Assembly (NCBI GenBank): GCA_023399465.1
Contig: JAEWPB010000171.1
Span: forward strand, 1 to 44,077
From: Pseudomonadota bacterium
GTDB taxonomy: Bacteria > Pseudomonadota > Alphaproteobacteria > Rhizobiales > Rhizobiaceae
Reading direction: 5' to 3'
Length of the DNA: 44,077 nucleotides
Under the pieces are notes generated by a model. That model was not told the origin of the DNA. It did not search any database and saw only the letters and a list, made by a program, of their open reading frames with translations. Shown here one piece after another: positions 18,935 to 26,026 of this stretch. Position 1 is the first letter of the stretch, and every line of letters starts with the position of its first letter. The position numbers and the translations under genes were made by a program.

Positions 18935-20236
18935 TCAGCCGCGCTTCATGGCTCCGTTTTCCCAGCCGTCGAACTTGCCGCTGAAGAAGTCGATGTTCTT
19001 GAAACCGAGCAGCGACAGAACGGTGTAGGAGTGGGTCAGCTGAACGCCGCCGCGGGTGAACAGGATGACCTTCTTGTCCGGCGTCACGCCGGCGGCTTCG
19101 TAGATGGCCTTCAGTTCGGTCGGGTTCTTCAGGACGCGGTTGTCGTCGAGGGTCTTGTCCCAGAAGACGTTGACCGAGCCCGGAATCTGGCCGGCGTTGT
19201 AGTCCGACGGCGAGCGGACGTCGACGACGACCACGTCGGACTGGCCGGCGAGTTCCTTGACCTGCTCTGCGGTCAGGAACTTCGGACCTTCGGCGCGTTC
19301 ATAGGTCGGCTCTTCGCTGCCGAAGGCGTAGTTGCCGAGTGCCAGCGACTGGCCGGCCTTCGGATCGCGGCTCCACTCGTCCCAGCTCTCGTCGTAGATG
19401 CGAACGTTGGTGTAGCCGAGGTTCTTGAGCGCGATGTAGTTGTTCGACGCTGCGACGCCGCTGCCGCAATAGGAAAGGATTTCCTTGTTCTTGTCGATGC
19501 CGCGCGAGGCGAGCAGGTTGTTGAGGACGTCCTCGGGCAGAACCTTCTTGTCCTCGGTGAGAAGACGCGCAGCCACCAGCGACTTGGCGCCGGGGATGTG
19601 GCCGTCGACGAAGGCGTCGGAGTTGCGGCCGTCGACGATGACGGTGTCCTGTGCCTTCATCTTCGATTCGACATAGGCCTTGTCGACGCGCATGTCGAAC
19701 TTTTCGGTGAGCTTGAAGTCGCTCTTGGCAACGGCTGCCGCTTCGGTGCTCTGCCCGCCGGTGAAGCCGCCGATGCCGCCGTCGAGGACGTGGATGTTCT
19801 TGAAGCCGGCATATTCGAGCGCGATGAAGGCGCGGCCCGGCAGCGAGTTGTTGTCGTAGATCACCAGCGTGTCGCCATTGTTCAGACCGGCCGTGCTGAT
19901 GATTTCCTCGAATACGGAGTCTTCGGCGAATTCGTTGCGGATGCCGTCACGTTCGGAAACGTTGAGCTTTGCCCAGGGCAGGTTCGTGGCGCCGGGGATG
20001 TGGCCCTTCTCGAATGCGGCCGGCTGGCGGACGTCGACGATCTTGGCGCCCTTTTCGACCAGTTCCTTGAACTGCGCCTCGTTGACGATGACGGGATAGC
20101 CGGCGGTCTGGGCAACGGCTTCAACGCCGAGCAGCGATTGCGGGAAGATACCGTTGACGGCGGGAACGGCGACGGTCAGTGCGATGACGGACAATGCGCT
20201 GGCGGTGAGAAGGCGTTTTGCAGAAAGGCGGGACAT
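18935..20236 (-). CDS. Exported triple-rhodanese sulfurtransferase
   Basis: 433 residues from the ATG at 20236 (AGGAG at good spacing; the upstream start at 20263 has no ribosome site). A signal-like N-terminus (LLTASALSVIALTVAVPAV) indicates periplasmic location. Three rhodanese domains follow: about 47-160, 185-290 and 318-430. Domain 2 alone has an active-site cysteine, C257 in SYCGSGVAAS, a loop like that of 3-mercaptopyruvate sulfurtransferases. The equivalent position is Asp in domain 1 (IYDNNS) and Thr in domain 3 (LFTRGG). Domains 1-2 form the usual SseA-like inactive/active pair; domain 3 is extra. It is the last gene of an operon with thioredoxin and CcdA-like genes, pointing to periplasmic sulfane-sulfur chemistry. 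Confidence 0.88.
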   Translation of the reverse strand: MSRLSAKRLLTASALSVIALTVAVPAVNGIFPQSLLGVEAVAQTAGYPVIVNEAQFKELVEKGAKIVDVRQPAAFEKGHIPGATNLPWAKLNVSERDGIRNEFAEDSVFEEIISTAGLNNGDTLVIYDNNSLPGRAFIALEYAGFKNIHVLDGGIGGFTGGQSTEAAAVAKSDFKLTEKFDMRVDKAYVESKMKAQDTVIVDGRNSDAFVDGHIPGAKSLVAARLLTEDKKVLPEDVLNNLLASRGIDKNKEILSYCGSGVAASNNYIALKNLGYTNVRIYDESWDEWSRDPKAGQSLALGNYAFGSEEPTYERAEGPKFLTAEQVKELAGQSDVVVVDVRSPSDYNAGQIPGSVNVFWDKTLDDNRVLKNPTELKAIYEAAGVTPDKKVILFTRGGVQLTHSYTVLSLLGFKNIDFFSGKFDGWENGAMKRG

Positions 20237-20359
20237 AGGTAACTCCTGATATTTACAGTACAAAAATCCAAGAAATCAGTGCCGGAAGCAATCAACGGAC
20301 TGCTAATTCTCAAGTCCGGCGGAGCAAAGATTTCTACTAATTCGATCCTTTTGGTAATT

Positions 20360-21079
20360 TCAGTTCGTGACGGCCCGTTCCCACCCCGTCAGCGTGGATT
20401 CCCATCCCGGGAATGCCTTGAACAGGGCGATCTGGATCGAGCGATCAAAGCCGGACCAGATGGCGAGGCCGACAAGAAGGATGAAGACGCCCATCCACTG
20501 CTGGATGCGGGCGCTGTTGCGCTTGAGAAAGCCGATGCGGCTGTAAAGACGGTGGCCGAAGACGACCGCAAGCCCCATCGGCACCGCGGTGCCGAGGCTG
20601 AAGGAGAGGGCGGTCAGCGCCGAAAGCGCCGTCGTCTGCTCGTTGAGCGCGAGCGTGATCACCGAGGCCATGATCGGGCCGACGCAGGGCGTCCAGGCGA
20701 GGCCGAGCCCGGCGCCGGTGAGCAGACCGCCTGCAAAGCCGCTGCTCTTCGGTCCCGAACCGGCGAAACGGCCGGTCAGCCGCGAGAGCGCCAGTTCGAA
20801 GCGCGACTTCAGCGCGGGTACGGCAAGCAGGATGCCCATCAGCACGAAGATCACGGCCGCCGACGTGCGGTGGATCTCCGGCGAGATCGACAGCTCCCGG
20901 ACCAGCAGGCTGAGAAGCAGGGTAATGCCGCTGAAGAAGACGGCAAAGCCGACGATCAGGCCGACCGGACGCGATCGGCCTTCCAGGGTGGTGCTTGCCA
21001 GGATGACGGGCAGCAGCGGCAGCACGCAGGGGGAGAGGATCGTCACGACCCCTGCAATGAAAGCGAACAGCAGGCTCAT
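20360..21079 (-). CDS. CcdA/DsbD-type thiol transporter (SoxV-like)
   Basis: 239 residues, six predicted helices. The two membrane cysteines that carry electrons lie in LSPCVLPLLPV (C18) and WTPCVGPIMAS (C132), as in CcdA and SoxV. The protein would move reducing power from cytosolic thioredoxin to periplasmic partners. Its start overlaps the thioredoxin gene's stop (ATGA), so the exported thioredoxin is the likely recipient. A 123-base gap separates it from the rhodanese gene. Confidence 0.9.
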   Translation of the reverse strand: MSLLFAFIAGVVTILSPCVLPLLPVILASTTLEGRSRPVGLIVGFAVFFSGITLLLSLLVRELSISPEIHRTSAAVIFVLMGILLAVPALKSRFELALSRLTGRFAGSGPKSSGFAGGLLTGAGLGLAWTPCVGPIMASVITLALNEQTTALSALTALSFSLGTAVPMGLAVVFGHRLYSRIGFLKRNSARIQQWMGVFILLVGLAIWSGFDRSIQIALFKAFPGWESTLTGWERAVTN

Positions 21080-21495
21080 TGCGTCCTGACGTTCTCATTG
21101 AGCCCGGCGACGCCGCCGGCGTTCCAGAGCTTGGCGGCCTTGGCTTCGGCATCGAGCAGGACGAAGGTGTCCTGATAGGTCACCCCGTACTCGGCCTTCA
21201 GCGCGGTTTCCGTATCGTAATCGGCAATGACGAGGGTGATGCCGGGGTCGATTTCCGACCACTTCTGCGAAAGCTCGGTCAGGGTCAGCACGCAGTTCGG
21301 GCACCAGGTTGCGAAGAAGAACACTACGGTCTTGCCCTTGGCGGCAAGCGCCTTGAGGTCGGTCTCTGCGGAATACTGCACGAGCACCGCCTTCGGCGCT
21401 TCCGTCTGCGCCTGGGAATGCGGTGCATAAAGGGTCACGGAGGTGGTTGCGAGTGCGAGCACAAGAGCGGCCTCGCGGAGGAATTTCAGTTTCAC
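21076..21495 (-). CDS. Exported TlpA/SoxW-like thioredoxin
   Basis: 139 residues from the GTG at 21495, preferred because AAAGGG lies 9 bases before it; an ATG at 21513 has no good ribosome site. A signal peptide (FLREAALVLALATTSVTLYAPHSQA) precedes a short thioredoxin domain with the active site FFATWCPNC. The CPNC dipeptide differs from CGPC and CPPC. First gene of the leftward thioredoxin-ccdA-rhodanese operon. Expected to be kept reduced by the CcdA-like protein and to reduce periplasmic disulfides or persulfides. Confidence 0.85.
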   Translation of the reverse strand: MKLKFLREAALVLALATTSVTLYAPHSQAQTEAPKAVLVQYSAETDLKALAAKGKTVVFFFATWCPNCVLTLTELSQKWSEIDPGITLVIADYDTETALKAEYGVTYQDTFVLLDAEAKAAKLWNAGGVAGLNENVRTQ

Positions 21496-21558
21496 GGCGT
21501 CGGGCCCTTTCATTTAGCTCGCGGAAAATAACGAACGATGCAGGGCCATTGAAGGAAT

Positions 21559-21676
21559 GGAAATCCGATTTCCTGCCACGACGTGGAGAATTAATTCTCT
21601 AAAGTAGCGACTTTGGGAATTCTCCTTGTTTCCCGGGCGAGCGCGTCCGTGGGATAAGGAGCCACTTTGAAAGTGG
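21559..21676. promoter_or_regulatory. Cluster of palindromes in the divergent sulfur-module promoter
   Basis: Three perfect dyads lie between the thioredoxin and YeeE-like genes: GGAAATCCGATTTCC (21559-21573), GAGAATTAATTCTC (21586-21599) and CCACTTTGAAAGTGG (21662-21676). A further GGGAATTCTCC (21614-21624) can pair with GGAGAATT (21585-21592). The third dyad lies 10 bases before the yeeE-like ATG and separates it from the best ribosome site (AAGGAG, 21656-21661). These are likely operators for a thiol- or sulfide-responsive repressor; no such gene is in the window. Confidence 0.5.
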
Positions 21677-21686
21677 ATGATTTAGT

Positions 21687-22895
21687 ATGGTTGTTGCAAC
21701 GCTGAACACGAAATCCGAGGCTCCCCGGATCGATGTTTCCCCGCTCCTGGTCGTCGTGGCGGCCGTGGCGCTCGGCGTCGCCGTTACGGCGACACTGGTG
21801 AGCCTTACCCAGGCGCTGCTGTTCCTCACGGGCGGCCTCCTCGGGCTCGCGCTCTATTACGCCTCCTTCGGTTTCACCGGCGGCTGGAAGCGCTTCGCCA
21901 CCGAAGGCCGCAGCCGCAGCATGCGCGCGCAGTTCCTGATGATCGGCCTGACGGCGATCGTCTTCATCCCGCTGATGGCCGGCCTTGGCCCGTTCGATCG
22001 CAGCTTCGTCGGCGCCTGGGCGCCGGTCGGCGTTTCGGTCGTTCTCGGCTCGTTCATCTTCGGCCTCGGGATGCAACTCGGCGGCGGTTGCGGCTCCGGC
22101 ACGCTGTTCACCGTCGGCGGCGGCAGCAGCCGCATGCTGGTGACGCTGGCCGGTTTCATCGTCGGCGCCGCCGTCGGGACGGCGCATCTGCCCTTCTGGC
22201 TGTCGCTGCCTTCGCTGCCGGCCGTGAAGCTCGGCGAGACCTTCGGTCCCGTCTCCGGTGTCCTTGTCACCCTCCTCGGGATCGCCGCGCTCATGATCGT
22301 TCTCGCGCTTGTCGAAAAGCGCAGGCACGGCAATGTCGAATCGATCTTTTCCGGGCTTTCGGATTTCAGCGCGTCCAGGCTGCTGCATGGCCCATGGCCG
22401 CTGTTCCTTGCCGTCATTCTCCTCGCGCTCGGCAATGTATTCACGCTGCTTCTGGCTGGCCACCCGTGGTCGGTCACCTACGGCTTCGGCCTCTGGGGCG
22501 CCAAGCTGTTCGATGCGGTCGGCATTCCGGTCGCGCAATGGGAATTCTGGCAGATGCCTGGTCAGGCACGCGCCCTCGGCCAGAGCGTTCTCTTCGACGT
22601 AACCTCGGTGATGAACTTCGGCATCATTCTCGGGGCCGCCTTCGCCGCCTCGCTTGCCGGCAAGTTCGCGCAGAAGGCCGACGTCCCGTTCGCCTCCTAT
22701 CTCGCGGCGATCATCGGCGGCCTGCTGATGGGCTATGGCGCCCGTATGTCGTTCGGCTGCAATATCGGCGCGCTCTTCAGCGGCATTGCTTCCGGCAGCC
22801 TGCATGGCTGGGTGTGGTTCGTGATGGCTTTCCTCGGCAGCCTCGTTGGCATCGGCCTGCGTCCCCTGTTCGGACTCGATGGATTCAAGAAATAA
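21687..22895 (+). CDS. YeeE/YedE (TsuA/SoxT-type) sulfur-compound permease
   Basis: 402 residues, about ten helices, two homologous halves. Signature cysteine loops are GMQLGGGCGSGTLFTVGGGS (C135) and YGARMSFGCNIGALFSGIAS (C358), matching the conserved cysteines through which TsuA relays thiosulfate. SoxT proteins of Sox clusters belong to the same family. An in-frame TGA at 21678 fixes the ATG at 21687. First gene of a rightward operon divergent from the thioredoxin operon; the next gene starts inside its stop codon (TAATG). Substrate probably thiosulfate or a related sulfur anion, by family. Confidence 0.9.
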   Translation: MVVATLNTKSEAPRIDVSPLLVVVAAVALGVAVTATLVSLTQALLFLTGGLLGLALYYASFGFTGGWKRFATEGRSRSMRAQFLMIGLTAIVFIPLMAGLGPFDRSFVGAWAPVGVSVVLGSFIFGLGMQLGGGCGSGTLFTVGGGSSRMLVTLAGFIVGAAVGTAHLPFWLSLPSLPAVKLGETFGPVSGVLVTLLGIAALMIVLALVEKRRHGNVESIFSGLSDFSASRLLHGPWPLFLAVILLALGNVFTLLLAGHPWSVTYGFGLWGAKLFDAVGIPVAQWEFWQMPGQARALGQSVLFDVTSVMNFGIILGAAFAASLAGKFAQKADVPFASYLAAIIGGLLMGYGARMSFGCNIGALFSGIASGSLHGWVWFVMAFLGSLVGIGLRPLFGLDGFKK

Positions 22896-23164
22896 TGAAA
22901 AACAAGAATACCTTGCTCTTCGGAGCGTCCCTTCTCGCCGCCGTCGGCGCCATTGCTGCCGATCACGCCACCAGCGAAGCGCCGAAAGCGACCCTGGCGC
23001 AGGAGGAAACCTACAACCCCTGTGCCGCCGCCACACCGGCCAAGCCCGGTGAGCGAAGCTACGACGATCTCGCCGACGACTATAGCGGCAGCACGCCCTC
23101 GGCGCCGGCCCCCGCACCAGCCGCGGCTCCGGCGGGCAATCCCTGCTCGGCGGGTACGCTGTGA
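22895..23164 (+). CDS. Small exported protein with two Asn-Pro-Cys motifs
   Basis: 89 residues, not recognised. The ATG at 22895 shares a base with the permease stop (TAATG) and the gene ends in a GTGA overlap with the next, so it is firmly part of the operon. It has an N-terminal signal-like segment (TLLFGASLLAAVGAIAA), then a short low-complexity region rich in Ala and Pro. The only two cysteines sit in NPCAA (C43) and GNPCSAGTL at the extreme C-terminus (C84). A mobile periplasmic thiol carrier is an attractive inference, like the C-terminal Cys swinging arm of SoxY, but there is no homology evidence. Confidence 0.75.
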   Translation: MKNKNTLLFGASLLAAVGAIAADHATSEAPKATLAQEETYNPCAAATPAKPGERSYDDLADDYSGSTPSAPAPAPAAAPAGNPCSAGTL

Positions 23165-23763
23165 CGTCGACGGAGGCACGCGAGCGCGCCGCGCTGGAAA
23201 TCGCCTATTGCGAAAGCGTTCTGGCCAAGTCGTCGCTGAACGTGCTTCTTAAGACCCTGCCGGCCGAGGGGCTGGTGACCTGGAAGCATTATCCCGAACG
23301 CGACGTCTATGATGCCGCGTCGGGCGCGCAATGGTACTACCATTGCCATGAGGACAGCGCCGAACTCGGCGAGCATGGTCACTTCCACTGCTTCGTCCGC
23401 CCGGATGGCAGGGACAGCGCGCCCTGCCACCTGATCGCCGTCGGCGTCGACGCGAAGGGCCGGCCGACGCGGCTCTTCACCGTCAACCAGTGGGTCGTCG
23501 GCGGCGAATGGTACGACGCTGCAGCGACCAACGGCTTGCTCGACCGCTTCAACGTCGAACTGGCCGAGCCGGATTATCTGGTCAATCGCTGGCTGACGGC
23601 GACGCTGACCAGGTACGAGGACGAAATCGTCGCGCTGAACCTTGCGCGCGATGCGCGCCTGGAGGCGCTCGGCCGGCCTGCGGCCGAGGTTTTCGCCGAT
23701 CGCAGCATCGAAGTGCTTTCTGAACTGCGGCTCCCCGTGGCCGCGCAGCAGCAGCGGTCCTGA
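23161..23763 (+). CDS. Unknown protein, His/Cys-rich core (possibly DUF6969)
   Basis: 200 residues, GTG start at 23161 overlapping the preceding stop (GTGA). No signal peptide, so cytosolic. The core has a dense run of His and Cys around YYHCHEDSAELGEHGHFHCFVR and, further on, PCHLIAVGVD and TVNQWVVGGEW. The pattern could bind a metal. I believe it matches a family of unknown function (DUF6969), but this is from memory and unsure. As the third gene of the permease/NPC-protein operon it probably serves the same sulfur pathway. Confidence 0.75.
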   Translation: MTSTEARERAALEIAYCESVLAKSSLNVLLKTLPAEGLVTWKHYPERDVYDAASGAQWYYHCHEDSAELGEHGHFHCFVRPDGRDSAPCHLIAVGVDAKGRPTRLFTVNQWVVGGEWYDAAATNGLLDRFNVELAEPDYLVNRWLTATLTRYEDEIVALNLARDARLEALGRPAAEVFADRSIEVLSELRLPVAAQQQRS

Positions 23764-23936
23764 GCGGGGCAATCATCCTACCGTTACCGGGCGAGCCAAC
23801 ACCTTCGCCAAGATGCGGCCAAGGAAGGCGGTTATGATTCAGGCTGCCTGAGGCCAAGTGCCGGAATGTGCGGCGTCGTGGATGTGACGCCCTCGTCCGC
23901 AAGTGCCGGGCATGTAGCGAGAGGAGGTCGCCGATC

Positions 23937-24614
23937 ATGAAGATCCTGATGGTTCTGACTTCGCATGACCAGCTCGGAAACACCGGCAAACGCACCGGGT
24001 TCTGGCTCGAGGAATTCGCCGCGCCCTATTACGTATTCAGGGATGCCGGTGCCGACATCACCATCGCATCGCCCAGGGGCGGCCAGCCACCGATCGATCC
24101 CAAGAGCGACGATCCCGGCAACCAGACCGAGGCAATGACCCGCTTCAAGGGCGACGCCGACGCGAAGACGGCACTGGCGCATACGCTGAAGCTTTCCGAC
24201 GTCAAGGCCGGGGATTACGACGCCGTGTTCTATCCCGGTGGGCACGGCCCGCTGTGGGACCTCGCCAGCGACCGCGATTCGATCGCCCTAATCGAGGCGC
24301 TCTATAGCGCCGGCAAGCCCGTCGGCGCCGTCTGTCATGGTCCGGCGGTGCTGAAGGAGGTGAACATTGAGGGGAAGCCGCTCGTCAAGGGCAAGCATGT
24401 CACCGGCTTTTCCGATAGCGAGGAAGAGGCCGTGGGCCTCACCGATGTAGTGCCGTTTCTGGTCGAGGACGAGCTCAAGCGTCTCGGCGGCCTGTACGAG
24501 AAGGCCGGGAACTGGACTGACAAAACCGTGGTCGATGGTCGCCTGGTGACGGGCCAGAATCCGCAGTCCTCGGCTTCGTCGGCCAAGGCGCTGCTCGATC
24601 TGATCAAGGCCTGA
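23937..24614 (+). CDS. DJ-1/PfpI superfamily protein (Hsp31-like)
   Basis: 225 residues from the ATG at 23937, which follows an excellent AGGAGG; the open frame before it is not coding. The glutamine-amidotransferase-like fold has the nucleophile elbow GAVCHGPAVL (C133, H134), the early acidic residue E25 in GFWLEEFAAPY, and YPGGHGPLWDL. This triad matches Hsp31/glyoxalase III-type members, which detoxify methylglyoxal or act as chaperones. It is monocistronic. The exact activity is not certain. Confidence 0.87.
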   Translation: MKILMVLTSHDQLGNTGKRTGFWLEEFAAPYYVFRDAGADITIASPRGGQPPIDPKSDDPGNQTEAMTRFKGDADAKTALAHTLKLSDVKAGDYDAVFYPGGHGPLWDLASDRDSIALIEALYSAGKPVGAVCHGPAVLKEVNIEGKPLVKGKHVTGFSDSEEEAVGLTDVVPFLVEDELKRLGGLYEKAGNWTDKTVVDGRLVTGQNPQSSASSAKALLDLIKA

Positions 24615-24691
24615 TCGGGACGTCCAGAGGCGCTTTCGAAATCGTCAACCGGAGTACGGGGACCAACTGCTGGCCGCGCGGAGGGCGAGCG

Positions 24692-26026
24692 ATGGTCGAT
24701 GTGCAGCGCCGCCTGTCGCGCGATATGCTTGCTGGTGTTCTGGCGGTCCTCCTCGCGGCCTGCCTCGCTGCCACTGGGGAGGCCCGGGAAGACCGCTATC
24801 AGCTCGAAAGCGTGGTCATCCTCAGCCGTCATGGCGTGAGGGCGCCAGTCGCCGTGACTCCGCTGATGGAGGATCTCACACCCGACAGATGGCCGAATTG
24901 GCCGGTCGCCGATGGCGACCTCACCCCGCGCGGCGCGCATCTGGTCACCCTGATGGCCGCATATTATCGCCAGCTTTTTATCGAGCAGGCGCTTTTGCCT
25001 CCAAGCGGCTGTCCATCCGACGGTGCGGTCTATGTCTGGACGGATACGGCACAGCGGACACGCGAAACGGGCGCGGCCTTTCTGGCCGGACTGGCGCCGG
25101 GCTGCGGAATGACCATTCATCACCAGCAGGACCTGCACCGGCTGGATCCGTTGTTTCATCCGGTCAAGGCCGGGTTGTGCAGTCTGGTGCCGGCGCGCGC
25201 CGCAGAAGCGGTCGAGCAGCAGGCGGGGATGCCGTTCGACCGGCTGGATGAGCGATATCGGGAAAATCTCGCACAGATGAGCCGGGTTCTGGACTTTCCC
25301 CGCTCGCCCTTCTGCAGGACGCATGGCGAGCAGGGAAAGCCGTGCCGTTTCGGCGAAGTCCTGCCGACCGCGCTCGAGATCCGGAAGGACGGGGCGGACA
25401 TTTCCTTCTCCGGAGCATTGGGGCTGTCCTCGACACTGGCCGAGATCTTCCTGCTCGAGCAGGCCCAGGGCATGCCGGAGGTCGGCTGGGGGCGAATTCG
25501 AGAGCCCGGGCAGTGGCTATCGCTGCTGGCGCTGCACAACCTGCAGTTCGAGCTTCTGGAACGCACGCCCTACATCGCCCGTCATCGGGGTACGCCGTTG
25601 CTCGAGACCATTGCGATGGCGCTGACACCGGGTGGAGCCGGGAAGCGGTGGGGGCCGCTCACCCTGCCGTCGTCCATCCTTTTTCTCGCCGGGCACGACA
25701 CCAACATCGCCAATGTGGGGGGCATGCTCGGTTTGACGTGGACGCTGCCGGGACAGCCCGACGACACCCCGCCCGGCGGAGCGCTGGTCTTCGAGCGCTG
25801 GCGCGATCGTGCCGGCACCCAGTACGTCCGTGTCTCGATGATCTACCAGACCTTGCAGCAATTGCGCGATCAGGCGGCGTTGAGCCTCGCGGCGCCGCCC
25901 GGTTCGGTTGCCCTCGAACTGCCCGGCTGCCGGGACCAGACGGTGCAGGGGATGTGCCCGCTGGCAACATTCCTGCACCTCGCAAGCCGGCAGCTCGAGC
26001 CCGCCTGCCGCTTGCTAGCCCGTTGA
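24692..26026 (+). CDS. Histidine-acid phosphatase (phytase/AppA-type), possible lipoprotein
   Basis: 444 residues. Catalytic motif SRHGVRAP near residue 47 and the C-terminal GHDTNIANVGG (the HD proton-donor pair) define histidine acid phosphatases such as AppA phytase and glucose-1-phosphatase. The N-terminus MLAGVLAVLLAACLAATGEA contains LAAC, a fair lipobox, so the mature protein may be lipid-anchored. Several cysteines in the body suggest disulfides, consistent with export. Its 3' end overlaps the convergent monooxygenase gene by 12 bases. Likely role: scavenging phosphate from organic esters. Confidence 0.87.
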   Translation: MVDVQRRLSRDMLAGVLAVLLAACLAATGEAREDRYQLESVVILSRHGVRAPVAVTPLMEDLTPDRWPNWPVADGDLTPRGAHLVTLMAAYYRQLFIEQALLPPSGCPSDGAVYVWTDTAQRTRETGAAFLAGLAPGCGMTIHHQQDLHRLDPLFHPVKAGLCSLVPARAAEAVEQQAGMPFDRLDERYRENLAQMSRVLDFPRSPFCRTHGEQGKPCRFGEVLPTALEIRKDGADISFSGALGLSSTLAEIFLLEQAQGMPEVGWGRIREPGQWLSLLALHNLQFELLERTPYIARHRGTPLLETIAMALTPGGAGKRWGPLTLPSSILFLAGHDTNIANVGGMLGLTWTLPGQPDDTPPGGALVFERWRDRAGTQYVRVSMIYQTLQQLRDQAALSLAAPPGSVALELPGCRDQTVQGMCPLATFLHLASRQLEPACRLLAR

